This document shows positions 44,740 through 56,605 of a stretch of 64,000 nt of DNA, piece after piece; position 1 is the first letter of the stretch, and each line of letters opens with the position of its first letter. The stretch comes from Plotosus lineatus. Its lineage: Eukaryota; Chordata; Actinopteri; Siluriformes; Plotosidae. The stretch covers positions 18,345,001 to 18,409,000 of the forward strand of contig CM045731.1 of assembly GCA_024760905.1 (NCBI GenBank). The letters are read 5' to 3'. The notes below the pieces were generated by a model that saw nothing but the letters and a program-made list of their open reading frames with translations, had not been told where the DNA came from and made no database searches. Position numbers and translations under genes: made by a program.

Positions 44740-47300
44740 CAACAGTTTGAGAAACTGAAGAACCCTCAGACTGCATGCGAACTGCAGGAAGCTCTGGGCA
44801 CCAAGCTACCTCACGACCAGCCCACCCTAAATTGTGTCGAGGAACAATGGTTGTGCTTCAGAGACACCACCTCCTCTGGTGCTTTGGAAGTCATCGGCCC
44901 AAAGAGCAAAAAACACTAGGACTGGTTAGATGAGAACGATGATGTAATCCAGTCCCTTCTGGAAGAAAAACATTGTCCGTGTGCACCAGAGTGACCCCAA
45001 ATGCATTGCTAAGAAAGCTGCCTTCACCACCATCCGCAGCAAGGTGCAGGCCAGGCTTTGCTTCATGCAAGAACGCCTGATTCAGCGCCAAAGCAGACGA
45101 GATCTCGGAGAATGCAGGCAGGCAGGATGCGAAGAAGCTCTACGGTACACTCAAGGCCATCAACGGTCCACAGCCATCTGGTTCTTCCCTTCTGCTCAGC
45201 TCAGATGGTTCTACCGTTCTGACTGACAAGAAGCTGATCCTGGACAGGTGGGCAGAGCACTTCGGCATCTTGCTCAACTGGCCGTCCTTCACCAATGACA
45301 TCGCCATTGATCGTCTGTCCCAGGTGCCCATCAACAAGGAGATGGGCTCTGCCTCGTCCACCAAAGAGGTCTTGAAAGGCGTGAAGCAGCTTTCAAATGG
45401 GAAAGCCCCTGGTTATGATGCCTTCCCGGCAGAGATCTACAGCGTAGGCCTCCGTCAGTCCCGAAGGACTATGGCTGCGCTCTGGCCAGTATCCCGACTG
45501 GTGATACTCCCCAGTGCACAGAGCCTGGGTAGGGAGTAATGAGGGACAGGCTGTTACCCAAGCAGCAAGTCCCCCCCCTGTCTCGGCGCCACCGGAAGGA
45601 TCCAATGGAAAGGCAAGTGCCGATACGACTGGGTTCCAGTGCCGCTGCAGGAGAGAAACTACGGTCAATTTAGAACGGCCAATTAACCTACAGTGCACAT
45701 CTTTGGATTGCGGGAGAAACCGGAGCACCCGGAGGAAACCCGCACAAGCACGGGGAGAACATGCAAACTCCACACACAAACGCCCAGGCCGGGAATCGAA
45801 CCCGGGCCTTCTTGCTGTGAGGCGGACGTGCTAACCACTACGCCACCGTGCCGCAGAGATCTACAAGGCTGGTGGAAAGACCCTGCTCACTGAACTGACA
45901 AACCTGTTCCAGTCCATGTGGGAGAGCGAACAGCTCTCGTAGGAGTTCCGCAATGCTACGGAGATTCCGCAAGGCTAACCGCCAGTCTTGTGACAACCAT
46001 CATGGAATCCTGTCCATCACCGGCAAAATCCTGGCAAGCGTCCTGCTTAAACGTCTACTGGAGCCCCTACAGCAGGGTCAGTGTGGTTTTCACAAAGGCT
46101 ATGATACGATCAACATTATTTTTGCTGCACACCAATTCTAAGAGAAGTGCATAGAATAGCACCAGGACCTTTATACTACCTTTGTTGACCTGACCAAGGC
46201 CTTTGACAATGTTAGCAGGGATGGCCTCTGGAGGATCATGGGGATGTTTGGATACCGAAACAAGTTCAACATCATCGTAAAGCAATTCCACGAGGGCATG
46301 AAAGCCCATATCTTGGATGACGGCGAAGCATCGGACCCCTTCCCCTTGACAAATGGCGTCAAGCAGGGCTGTGTCCTGGCTCCTACACTGTTCAACTATG
46401 GTCTTTTCAGCCATGATGACTGATGCTCTCAAAGACTGCAGCCTTGGCATTACCATCCAGTACAGGCGTGACGGGAGGCTATTCAACCTCAGGCACCTCC
46501 AAGCGGTCATCAAGGTGAAGGAGAGCATCATCAGAGACCTCCTCTTTGCTGATGACTGTGCCCTCAACACTAGTGATGAGAGGGTGATACAGACTCTCCT
46601 CAGCCTGCAACAATTTTGATCTGACCATTACCACCAAACAGACCGAGGTCATGTACCAGCCGGTCCCAGGGAACCCACATCTTCAATCAAACATCACTGT
46701 CAAGGGACAAAAACTCCAAGTGTTGATCAGCTTCACCTACCTTGACAGTACACTGTCCTGCACAGCCACCATCGATACTGAAATCAACAACTACCTGTAT
46801 AAGGCAAGCTGTGTTTTGGGGAGGCTCTGTGAGAGGGTGTGGAAGAGGAGAAGGATCCAGCCTGAGACCAAGGTGAGGGTCTATTGAGCTGTAATTGTCA
46901 CCATACTCCTTTATGGCTGTGAAAGCTGGACTCCATTTAGGAGACGTAAAAAGTTACTCAATCGGCATTCTACGCATCCGAAGGTACGACAGGGTCTCAG
47001 ACACTGAGGTCCTACAGCAGACAGGTATCCCAAGCATCACTACCCTGACCCACAAATCTCAGATCAGATGGGCCTGCCATGTTGTATGCATGACAGAGGG
47101 CTGTATTCCCAAGCAGCTCCTCTATAGAGAGCTTTGCCAAGGAAAGAAGACTGCTGGCGGTCAGAAAAGGCGCTTCAAGAACAGCCTGAAAGCCTCGAAG
47201 TCTGCTTGCTGACGAGCCTGTATGGCTTAGAGCAAAGTTATTAGAGGACTGATGCACCACCCTTGCTGAGCAGAAGGACGCAAGCAGCGAGTCGCCAGTA
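44740..47300 (+). mobile_element. second LINE type, degenerate, split by a SINE
   Basis: Plus-strand frames with many breaks encode HQSDPKCIAKKAAFTTIRSK, QLSNGKAPGYDAFPAEIY, LTNLFQSMWESEQL, NGVKQGCVLAPTLF, LLFADDCALN and NITVKGQKLQV. These are reverse transcriptase motifs in the right order. They differ from the RTE copies, so this is another non-LTR clade (not assigned). A 412-bp SINE interrupts it at 45441. Confidence 0.88.
45441..45852 (-). mobile_element. SINE-3-headed SINE inserted in LINE, with TSD
   Basis: gcagagatctac is repeated exactly at 45429-45440 and 45853-45864. Read on minus, the element starts with the SINE-3 head and core. It ends in a different tail (…gactgacggaggcctacgct) not seen in the other SINE-3 copies here. 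Confidence 0.9.
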
Positions 47301-47700
47301 TCCAACAAGACACACCAGCCCACACATGTCCTGTGTTCTGTAAGATGTGCCATGCTCGGATCGGAATATTATCAGCAACCTATGTAGCCACAGGCAAACC
47401 TCAACATCAGACTGCGTTTTGTGGTCATTCTGACGGACGAACAAGAAGAAGCAAAAACATAACATTTACAGTATTTCCATCCAATGTTGGGTTCATTTCT
47501 CATCGACGTCTTGAATTGATGAGGGGAAAACGGAACCCCTCCATAAAGTCTTCTCCAGACACATCCCGAACACATTCAACAGGGTTAAGGTCAGGACTCT
47601 AGGGTGCCAATACTTACGTGAAAATGATTCCTCATGCTCCCTGAATCACTATTTCAGCCCCAAGTTTATATCCGTGCCATCAGGGAAGAAAAATGAATCC
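47301..47700. other. no feature seen
   Basis: No gene or recognised repeat after the LINE end. Confidence 0.4.
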
Positions 47701-48000
47701 AACATTCATTCAATAATTTTCTAATCCTAATTAGAGTCACATGGAGGCCTACGCCCATCTCAGCCAACACTGGGTGAGGGCTGGGTGCACCCTGGACAGT
47801 CTGCCAGGCCATCGCAGGGCCAACATTCATGCATATGTTCACACTCACATTCAGGGGTGATTTGGATCAGCCAATTAGCCTACTGGGCATGTGTTTGGAC
47901 TGTGGGAGAAAAGCAGAGTACCTGGAGGAATCCCACACAAGCATGGGGAAAACAAACAGTTCTGAGGCAGACTTGCTACGCACTATGCATTTTTTTTTCC
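47701..48000 (-). mobile_element. SINE-3 reverse copy
   Basis: 'tcctaattagagtcacatgg' to 'ctgaggcagacttgctacgc'; the head is weak. Confidence 0.65.
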
Positions 48001-48316
48001 CTGGACAGTGGATATTTACACTATAATAGCACTGTCATGGTGAATAGGAATGCCTACAGATCATTAGTCACATACTCATTAACACCTAGGGATTATTGAA
48101 AGTAGTAACTCCACCTTGCAGCATTCCTCTGGGCGGTGGAAAGAAAAACAGAGGAAGTCCAACCAGACATAGCGTGAACATGTGAAACAAACACAGACAT
48201 TACCCATAATTCACAGTCCAATCCCCAAGCTACATCTCCACCTACACCTATCCTATGCTCCCTTACAAAAGGGATTTCTGTGCTTCTGTGTTTTAGGTAT
48301 TAGAGACGGTGTAGAT

Positions 48317-49493
48317 CAATGGTCCCCAAACTTCGGCCCGCGGGCCGTACATGGCCCTCCTCCACATTTAGCCCAGCCCCCAGAACAATACCAGAGATGT
48401 ACAGTATTACGATTACTTTTTTAGTCTGGCCACACAATCAAGACTAATACACACCTAGAACATGCCATTCTATTCCACCCTTCTGCCGTCTGTGCCTCGA
48501 TCTGAACCCCCTCCCCCAGAAACAAAAATTCTAGACTTCTTCTTTTCCTTTTGGCTTTTCCCTTCAGGGGTCGCCACAGAAAACTATCCGTCTCCATCTC
48601 ACCCTATCCTCTGCATCTTCTTCTCTTACACCAACTACCTTCATGTCCTCTTTCACCGCATCCATAAATCTTCTCTTTGGTCTTCCTCTAGGCCTTCTGC
48701 CTGGTAGTTCCAACCTCAGCATCCTACTACCAATATACTCACTATCCGTCTGCTGTACATGTCCAAACAAGTGTCAGCCCTCATGCCAGTCCCAAGCCCG
48801 GATAAATGCAGAGGGTTGCGATGGGAAGGGCATCCGGCATAAAACTTTTGCCAGAATACAAACTGCAAACAAAAATCCTAGACTCTCCTCTCTCAAATAG
48901 AATGGAATAATGGTGAAACGGTTATGGAAGAGAAAAATTGATTCAGAATGCAGGGTATTTCACCTGCAGTGGACAAACGGTTATTTTTTTCTTCAATGCA
49001 AAGAAAACGTTATTTGTGTCATCTGTCAAGAGGCAGTGGCGGTATTCAAAGAATACAATTTGCGCCGAGACTCTGACTCCTGTCACAAAGACGAGCATGA
49101 TCGCTTGCAAGGCCACATGCACATAGACAAACTCTCAAAGCTAAAAAGTGGACTGCTAGCTCAGGAGAATACATTTGTACACCAGACGCGGCTGAACCAG
49201 TCATCTGTTCAGGCAGCTTTCTGGTTGCTCAATTGATAGCAAGCATCGTTTTTATCTATTTATTTTTATTTTTTATTTATTTATTTTTTTTAATTTCCTG
49301 ACGTTTTTCTGTGAAGGTCCCAGAAAGGGTTACTAATTATTTGGTTATACGTGGCTTACTGAAAAACAATAAATGTTTACGTTCAGGCAGCCCTGCGATC
49401 GTCACACTTTTTCTGTTACAAACTGACCTCGGCCCCCCATTAGCGAAGAGAAACGTTACGTGGCCCTCGCAGGAAAACATTTGGGGACCCCTG
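48317..49493 (+). mobile_element. hAT element with BED-finger transposase remnant
   Basis: An exact 8-bp target duplication GTGTAGAT flanks it (48309-48316, 49494-49501). Ends caatggtccccaaa and tttggggacccctg are inverted repeats of Charlie-like style. The frame at 48910-49236 has KRKIDSECRVF, WTNGYFF and CVICQEAVAVFKEYNLRRD, then H-x-n-H, a BED-type zinc finger seen in GTF2IRD2/ZBED-like hAT proteins. The catalytic part is missing. An RTE fragment lies inside. Confidence 0.88.
48535..48860 (-). mobile_element. RTE LINE 3' fragment nested in the hAT element
   Basis: Plus 'ttcttttccttttggctttt', 'ctctttggtcttcctctagg' and 'ccaatatactcactatccg' match the RTE 3' end. At about 48775 it switches to a forward RTE 5'-region piece ('gccagtcccaagcccggata', 'gaagggcatccggcataaaa'). 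Confidence 0.85.
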
Positions 49494-49682
49494 GTGTAGA
49501 TTATGTACCGATTAGATAAAAGCTGATTTTATTTTATAAGTGTAAGATGGGATTTATCTTGATTGATTGTAATGCTGTCAGTCTGTTTACACACAAAATA
49601 AAATTCATTCAAATGTGTGAAACATAATCACCTCGGGGCCAAAAACGTTTGGTCAATATTTATGCACCGAAAGTTATGTGTG

Positions 49683-49992
49683 GGTGCAGTGGTGGCCTGA
49701 TGGTAGGGTGCTGGATCACTGATTCCTAGGTCGAGGGTTCAAGCCCCATTGTCAACAGGTTGTCACTGCTGCCCCCTCAGTGCAGCTAACTGAGTTGTCA
49801 AAGACTGGCCATGTCCCTGAGTGTCTGTGGTGAGAGGTTCATGTAAAAGAACCATTGCTTTAGTAAAGAGGAGCTGCTATCCAACAGCATGTTTCTGGCC
49901 TGCGATGGCCTGTCGAGTTGTTTAGGGTGTACTCTGCCCTTGCCAGAGTTGACTGAGATGAGTACCAGCTTCCCTATGACCATAAATAGGCT
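49683..49992 (+). mobile_element. SINE-1 copy
   Basis: Head 'gcagtggtggcctgatggta', core 'gtcaaagactggccatgtcc', shortened tail. Confidence 0.75.
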
Positions 49993-50280
49993 GGCGCCCA
50001 ACTCAACTGATTCTGGGCAAAGGCGGGGTACAGCCTGAACAGTTCGCCAAGCCATTGGAGGGCCAACACACATACAACCATTCACACTTACACTCAATCA
50101 CACCTAGGGGAGATTCAGGGATTGAGATTTGGACTGTGGGAGGAAACCAAAGTACCTGAAGGAAATCCATGAGGAGGAAAATGCAAACTCCCCACAGAAA
50201 CACCCAAGCCCACAGAATCAAACCCAGGCCTTCTTGTTGTGAGGCAGACATGCCAAGTACGATGCCACCATGTTGCCCTC
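49993..50280 (-). mobile_element. SINE-3 reverse copy
   Basis: Begins in the tail ('tgattctgggcaaaggcggg') and ends at 'gaggcagacatgccaagtac' and 'gccaccatgttgccc'. Confidence 0.7.
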
Positions 50281-50526
50281 TTTAAGCTTTAACGAAAAAA
50301 AAATTCTGAGGAAAATAACAATTTGCTACTACACCACAATGCCCCTCCAGCTGATAACAATAATTAATCTGCTGTTGGTGCCACATTGATGGATGGATAG
50401 ATGGATGGATAGATAGATAGATTGATAGTGAAGGGAAAATGTTCTTAATCATCATACTGTGAAGTTTTTTACTTGTTTCTATGAGAATGAAAATTATTGG
50501 CTTGTATATTTTTGTAACAATCAGTT

Positions 50527-50975
50527 GGTGCAGTGGTGGTCTAGTGGTATACGTGTTGGATCACTGATCCTAAGGTTGGGGGTTCGAGCCCCACTCACCA
50601 CAGGTTGTCACTGTCTCTCTCCCCCCCAGCCCAGTGCAGATAACTGGGTTATCAGAGGCTGGCCATGTCTCTCACTGTCTATGGGTTGGGGGTTCAAGTC
50701 CCACTCTCCACAAGGTTGTCACTGTCCCCCCCCAGTGCAGCTAAATGGATTATCAAAGGCGGGCCATGTCAACTACTGTCTATGATGAGAGGTTCATGTA
50801 AAAGAACCCTTGCTGACTTTCGTAAAGAGTAGCTGCAAAGCCGTCAGCGTGTTTCTGTCCCTTGCTAAAAGGGCTGTGTCAGGAAGGGCATCCGACGTTA
50901 AAACCTACGCCAAATCAAACGTGCGAAATAATTCGCTGTGGCGACTCCTGATGAAGGGAAAGGCCGAAAGGAAAT
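50527..50975 (+). mobile_element. chimeric SINE-1/RTE element, copy 1
   Basis: The SINE-1 head and core run to 'gccgtcagcgtgtttctgtc', then switch to RTE sequence: 'tgtcaggaagggcatccgac' (5' region) and 'cgctgtggcgactcctgatg', 'ggccgaaaggaaa' (3' tail). A 100-bp internal duplication of 'gttgggggttc' and 'gttgtcactgtc' is present. Confidence 0.85.
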
Positions 50976-51405
50976 CTCTCAATCTCAGTTGTGCGATTTC
51001 TACTGTGAATGTTGCCTCTCTATACTAAGAGGCCATTGTCTTGCCTGACCTTGCTCTGCCAAACTTTTATCTCCTATTTTGATGTAGTCCAGCTGCTCCT
51101 AGATACTGTAGACTTGTTGTTCCTGTGGAAAAGTACTGATGACCACCACCAGCCCCCTAGACTAACCAGCTTCAACCGGTTCCTCACCTAGGGTGGGGAA
51201 CCAACTTAGCGCTGTATATAAGTGTACTTCACCATTGTGTGTTGGTGATTCATGAATGAAGACTGTTGTTTTGAATGTGGACTGCTGTCTTTTTTTACGA
51301 CTCACTCCAGAACGGTTCTGGGTGACACAGACGAATCAATCCTTGAGGAGTATTCATGTGGGCCGATTCAGTGTCCTAACAGACAGACAGACAGACAGAC
51401 AGACG

Positions 51406-51492
<87 letters not shown>

Positions 51493-52234
51493 TGATTGAT
51501 TGATTGATTGATTGATTTCTTTATTAATTCCAAAAGAGCATTCACATCATTTACATTCACATCATTCACATTCCCCACCTATGACGCCTGTGAGAAAGTA
51601 AATAAGCATCGCCCAGACTTGTCAGAATAAATGAGAGGGGCCCTGAGAACCTGACTAGAACATGTCACAGATAAGGTGGTGTAGTGGTTAGCACACCTAA
51701 TTCTCAGCCAGAAGATCCTTCACAGCAAAAAGGTAAATGGTCGTGTGGTGTATTGGCCCTGTGACAGTCTGGCAAGCTATTCAGGGTGTACCTTGCCTTT
51801 GCTCAATGTCTGCTGAGATAGGCTTCCATGACCTTCGTAGGATTAAGTGGTTAGGCGAATAAAAAAAATAATAACCACCCCATATAGGAGTGCTCTTGGC
51901 TTTTTAATGATTACATGAGATATAAAATATTAAAGAAAACCTTAATCTTAGAAGCATGACCAAACAAGATCGTAGCTTTGATCAGCTACAATTACCTCAG
52001 CTTTGCCTGGGATTAGAGTGGATTTCTTCAGGATTTACTCTTTCCTGCTTGGATTTCAGAAGTGTTGTTGCTTTTGAGTGCCACTTGTGATGTAGTATTG
52101 ATTTTATACGCACCTCCAGATATAGTATGTCCTTGGGTTACAGCAGCTGAGGATGGAACACCTGGTGAGAACTTCACCGTATCAGAGTTCATGATGTAAC
52201 ACTAAGAATTTTAGACTGACTGATTTCTCACTTG
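50976..52234. other. no gene; SINE-3 fragment
   Basis: SINE-3-like fragment at about 51670-51870 ('ggtgtagtggttagcacacc', 'gacagtctggcaagctattc'). The remainder apart from the tetranucleotide array is unassigned. Confidence 0.45.
51380..51517. repeat. (GACA)n-(GATA)n-(GATT)n array
   Basis: About 17 GACA units with two GACG variants, then 11 GATA units, then 6 GATT units. This is the Bkm-type GATA/GACA satellite motif. A short GATA/GATG run also lies at 50391-50425. Confidence 0.97.
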
Positions 52235-52502
52235 GGCGGTGGTGGCTTGGTGGGGCAGTGGTGGCCTGGTACTAAAGTGCTGGATCAGTGATCCCAAGGT
52301 TGGAAGTTCAAGCCCCATCTTCAATGGGTGGTCACTGTCCCTGCAGTGTGTCTAACCGGGTTATCAAAGGCCAGCCATGTCTCTCACTGTCTATGGTGAG
52401 ATGTATGTAAAAGAACCATTGCTGACTTTTGTAGAGAGTAGCATGTTCTGTCAGCATGTTTCTGCCCTGTGATGGCCTGGCGAGCTGTCCGGGGTGTACT
52501 CT
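52235..52502 (+). mobile_element. SINE-1 copy, cut at the LINE junction
   Basis: Two partial heads ('gggcggtggtggcttggtgg', 'ggggcagtggtggcctggta'), then the core to 'ctgtccggggtgtactcta', where LINE sequence begins. Confidence 0.75.
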
Positions 52503-53225
52503 ATAGGGATGAGAATCCGCACCTCCAAGTCCGAGGCCTTGGTTCTCAGCCGGAAAAGGGTGGAATTCACCCTCCGCGTCTGAAATGCGGTCCTGCCCCA
52601 AGTGGAGGAGTTGAAGTATCTCAAGGTCTTGTTCACGAGTGAGGGAAGGATGGAGCAGGAGATCGACAGGCGGATCACTGCAGCCTCTGCTGTAAAGCGG
52701 AGCCTGTACCTGTCTGATGTGGTGAAGAGGGAGCTGAGCCACAAACAAAGCTCGAATTTACCATTCGCTCTATGTTCCAACCCTCACCTATGGTCATGAG
52801 GTTTGGGTAGTGACCAACAGAACAAGATCACGGATACCAGTGGCTGAAATGAGCCTCCTTCACAGGGTGGCGGGGCTCTCCCTTCGTGATAGGATGAGAA
52901 GCTCAGCCATCCGGGGGGGTAGGGGGGGCTTGGAGTAGAATTGCTGCTACATTGAGAGGAGCCAGTGGCGGTGACTCAGGCATCTGGTGATGTCTCCCAA
53001 ATGCCTCTCTGGTGTGGCGTTTCAGGCAGGTCCAACCAGAAAGAGACCCCGTGGTCAACCTAGAACACACTGGAGGGATTATGTCTCTTAGCTGATCTGG
53101 GAACGCCTCAGTGTCCTCCCAGAAGAGTTGGGGGAAGTGACTGGGGAAAGGGACCTCTGGACCTCATTGCTTAGGCTGCTTCCCCCGCGAACTGACCCTG
53201 AATTGAAGGAGATGACAATGACATG
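52503..53225 (+). mobile_element. third LINE type, reverse transcriptase 3' fragment
   Basis: Plus frames, broken, encode MRIRTSKSEALVLSRK, VEELKYLKVLFTSEGR and EIDRRITAASAVKRSLYLS, then DNA matching 'LGHVLRMP'-like and 'RPRGRP'-like regions of fish LINEs. It lacks the catalytic motif. The clade is not assigned. Confidence 0.8.
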
Positions 53226-54840
53226 AACTGGTGGTAGAGGAGCTTGAATCCCCATCCTTCTTATCAGTAACCCAGATTCTTAGCCTTTTAGCCACAACTG
53301 CTCTAGCTTTGCAGTGATGTCCACAGTAGGACAGTTGCATGGGTTTATTCCAGTTCTTCCCATGCCAGCGGTTCTATGGTTTCCTCCCAAGGTCCAAAGA
53401 CATGCACATTAGGTTAATGTTTGTTGAGTGTTGTGAATGTGAGTAGTGTGAATGATTGTGTGTATGTTAGCATGCTGTACAGCGTGTACCCCACCTTTGC
53501 CTACCATTGGCCGAGATAGGCTTTATTATCCCTGAAATCCACATAATGAATGAATGTCTCTACCAGCTCTGTCACTGTTTTTTTTTCCTTTAAAGGAAAT
53601 CATGTATAGAAGGCAACTGAATGTTGATCCATACGTGATGGTCATATGTAAGATCAACCGTGTTCTGTAGAATCTACTTTAGTGCATATTACTTGTCCGT
53701 GTCATGTCAATATCCACATTAACGATTAGAACAAACATCCATTATGAGTATACTATTTCATTGAAAATACTGTGTTAGGTTCATTTGATAATTTAGGCGT
53801 GAAAGAAATAATTATTTTTGTGGCGTCTTCTATTGCTGCGTCAGGTTCAGACATGCTCAGAACGCATTCAGAAATCTGCCCAGAGCTACGTACATGTCAA
53901 ATAACTGCATGAATCAGAGAAACTATAACCACCTCGATGACTAGTCTATCTACTTCACTTATGGTTCTCTCTTGCTTTGTTTTCTCACTCTGGAAGACCC
54001 TGCGTCATGATGGATGCACTCATTTGAACAGGCACGAGAGAAATACTGCAGCTGGGTGTAAGGATCTGAGACAGGCCATGGACACACCCGTGTGTATGCG
54101 TATCGAGGCAGGATTCAAACATGGGGGGGGGGGAACTCTGTGGTCATATCAAACCCCACCGTTTACAGGATTCTATTAGGATAAGATCGGTGAAAAAAAA
54201 AGTCAGAAGGAATGATAACCTTCACACATTTAGCACAGTAATTGTTCAGCGTCTTGTTTAGTAAACCTAGCTGTCAGTCAAAGGTAATACAGGAAAACCA
54301 GTTTTTCCGGAAAAATGCTGTAATGACACGCAGGGCTTAAGTAACTCGCATGTCAGAGTCGTTTCAAGTCTTCCTTTGACAATACATGCAGAACCTTTGT
54401 AGTTTAATTTATCAATAAACAGGGTTCGCTTTTCCGTACACATTGTGCTCAGCGTGCTTCTACCGAATCATGTTACTTAGACATCACATTCATTTCACAG
54501 TCACTTCGCTGCTGTGATTGTGTAAACAGCATGATACGTATTACAATGTTATCTGAAGCACAGCAGCACAGACTGCATTCAGACCTGGCTCACGATCACA
54601 AGGTCACGATAATACTGTATTCGGCTAAGTGTTTCTTCGGTAAAGACAGACGACGTGACAGAAGTTAAGTGAAGAATTTGTTGTAGGTGTGGTGGCTCGT
54701 CTGCCCGGAGCTACTGTTGTACTATTACAACAACTCAGTATTTTTTTTCTTGGGTTTTTTTTTTTTGGGTGTAATTGCTTTTCTGAGGAACTGACACACA
54801 AAAAGAGCAGGTGTAGTAACATTAATGCAGTGATTATATA
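53226..54840. other. SINE-3 scrap, otherwise unassigned
   Basis: SINE-3-like phrases at about 53330-53560 ('tttcctcccaaggtccaaag', 'catgcacattaggttaat'). No exon or other repeat was seen through 54840. Confidence 0.45.
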
Positions 54841-54912
54841 ATTATATATTATTATTACTATTATTATTACTATTATTATTATTATTATATAGTAATAATA
54901 ATAATAATAATA
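54841..54912. repeat. (TAT)n/(TAA)n microsatellite
   Basis: Interrupted trinucleotide run next to a reverse SINE-1. Confidence 0.9.
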
Positions 54913-55585
54913 AGGCCAGCCTTTAATAACCCAGTTAGTTGCACTCGGGAAACAGTAGTGACAACCCATTGAGAGTGGGGCATGAACCCCCAATCTTATA
55001 CCCCCATTTCACTGGAGCACGGCATGCAATGATCGGAGCAGAAAGGCACAGAACGCAGTCTACGGAAGAAATTCGGCATTTTTACAGGGAAAATGGGTGC
55101 AAATCCTACGGAAAAGTGGAAATTCTTATACCCCAATTTCACTGGACTTCGGCATGCAATGATCGTGTAGCGGAAAGGCGTGGAACACAGTCTACAGAAG
55201 AGCTTCGGCATTTTTACACGGAAAATGGGTGAAAATCCTATGGAAAAGTGGAAATTCTTACACTCTCGGAACGTTCACAGCATGTGCGGAACAGGTACGC
55301 CAAAGCACGCCAAAGTGACCCCACCAAACACTCACGGAATTTTTTTCTGTGAACCTGCCTTTGAACATGTTCAAAAGCACGTTCACGGAATGTTTTGGCC
55401 TGCCGGAAGCATACGGAGGTGCAGGAAAACTTGAGGAATAACTACGAAATCACATGGAATGACACGGAAGATGACGGAATAATTGTGTAACGTTTGAGAA
55501 TGACAACATATTTGCTTACGTAAGTCTGCCGTGCTCCAGTGAAATGGGGTATTAAGAACATTACCACCAGGCCACCACTCCCACC
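54913..55585 (-). mobile_element. SINE-1 reverse copy split by MITE F
   Basis: Core part at 54913-54998 ('ggccagcctttaataaccc'); head part at 55552-55585 ('taccaccaggccaccactcc'). Confidence 0.8.
55001..55549. mobile_element. MITE F with duplicated left end
   Basis: Ends 'ccccatttcactggagcacg' and 'gtgctccagtgaaatgggg', TA-flanked. The first 130 bases are repeated in tandem (55001-55134 and 55136-55262: 'ggcatgcaatgatcg', 'cggcatttttaca', 'gaaaagtggaaattctta'). Confidence 0.85.
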
Positions 55586-56032
55586 CTAGCTGCGACTATG
55601 AATGTGAATGCAAATTGTAATATGTGTGTGTTAGCCCTGCGGTAGCCTGGAAAGCTATCCAGTGTGTACCACATCCTTGCAAAGAGTTGTCTAAGACAGA
55701 GGTTAGATATCTTGCTCAAGATCAGGGTAAGGTGCTGCTCAATTCTGACCTGCCTGACCTCATTTCTCCTGCAGTTTTGGGAATCGCTGGTTTGTGACCT
55801 TTCAGTCCCAGACCTTCTTCTCTAACCATTAGGTCATGGCTGCCCGCTAGGTGTGGGTGTGGGTGTGAGTGTGAGTGAATTATTGTATGTGTTTTGGCCC
55901 TACGATGGACTGGCTAGAAAAGGCTGTCGCTTTCCTTTGCCCAGAGTGAGCTGAAATAGCAACTTAGGTGATTAGAAAATGAATGAATGTATGTATTATG
56001 AGAGCACAAAAAACTTTGACGCTCATTCATTT
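55586..56032. mobile_element. SINE-3 fragments
   Basis: Two forward tail fragments ('tgtgtgttagccctgcggta', 'ttggccctacgatggactgg'). Confidence 0.5.
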
Positions 56033-56275
56033 ATTCATTTTCTGTAAGCGCTTAATCCTAATTAGGGTCACGGGGAGGCTGGCGCCCATCCCAGCCGATT
56101 CGGGGCGAGCGCAGAGTACACCCTGGATAGCTCGCCGGACATCGCGGGGCAGAAACACGCTGACGGCTATGTAGCTACTCTTGTCGAAAGTCAGCAATGG
56201 TGCTTTTACATGAACCTCACACCATAGACAGCGAGAGACATGGCCGGCCTTTGATAACCTGATTAGCTGCACTGG
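56033..56275 (-). mobile_element. SINE-1 reverse copy, head missing
   Basis: 'ttctgtaagcgcttaatcc' to 'ctgattagctgcactggggg'. Confidence 0.8.
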
Positions 56276-56474
56276 GGGAACTTTGATGCTATTTCAAAAA
56301 AACAATTATGTTATCGTAAAATCACAAGATAAAATACGTTTCTTATTTGAAAAATAGTATTTGTTGTCATAAGATTAGGCAAGAAAAAAAAAAAAAAACA
56401 GGTCAGTAACTGATTCACTTATTTGCACCGAGGGCGAAGGCACATACTGGAAGGAAACCGGGAGACCCAGAGGA

Positions 56475-56605
56475 AACCCACTTAAAAATATAGGGGAGAA
56501 CATGTGAACTCCACACTGAAAAATGCCCTTGCAGAGCCCGGGACTCCAATCTAGCTGCATGGCGGACATGCTAACGCCGCCACCGCCACCGCCACTGCAC
56601 CACCC
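56475..56605 (-). repeat. inverted repeat arm 1 (SINE-3-type, GGC-rich)
   Basis: About 125 bases that reappear in reverse at 57245-57372: 'gagaacatgtgaactccaca', 'agagcccgggactccaatct', 'gacatgctaacgccgccacc'. Confidence 0.85.

Noticed and set aside
45441..45864. LINE frame interruption as a recombination scar
   Set aside because: The exact 12-bp duplication shows a simple SINE insertion.
51354..51578. Repetitive ORFs over the GACA/GATA array
   Set aside because: Tetranucleotide repeats translate into periodic peptides; no coding support.
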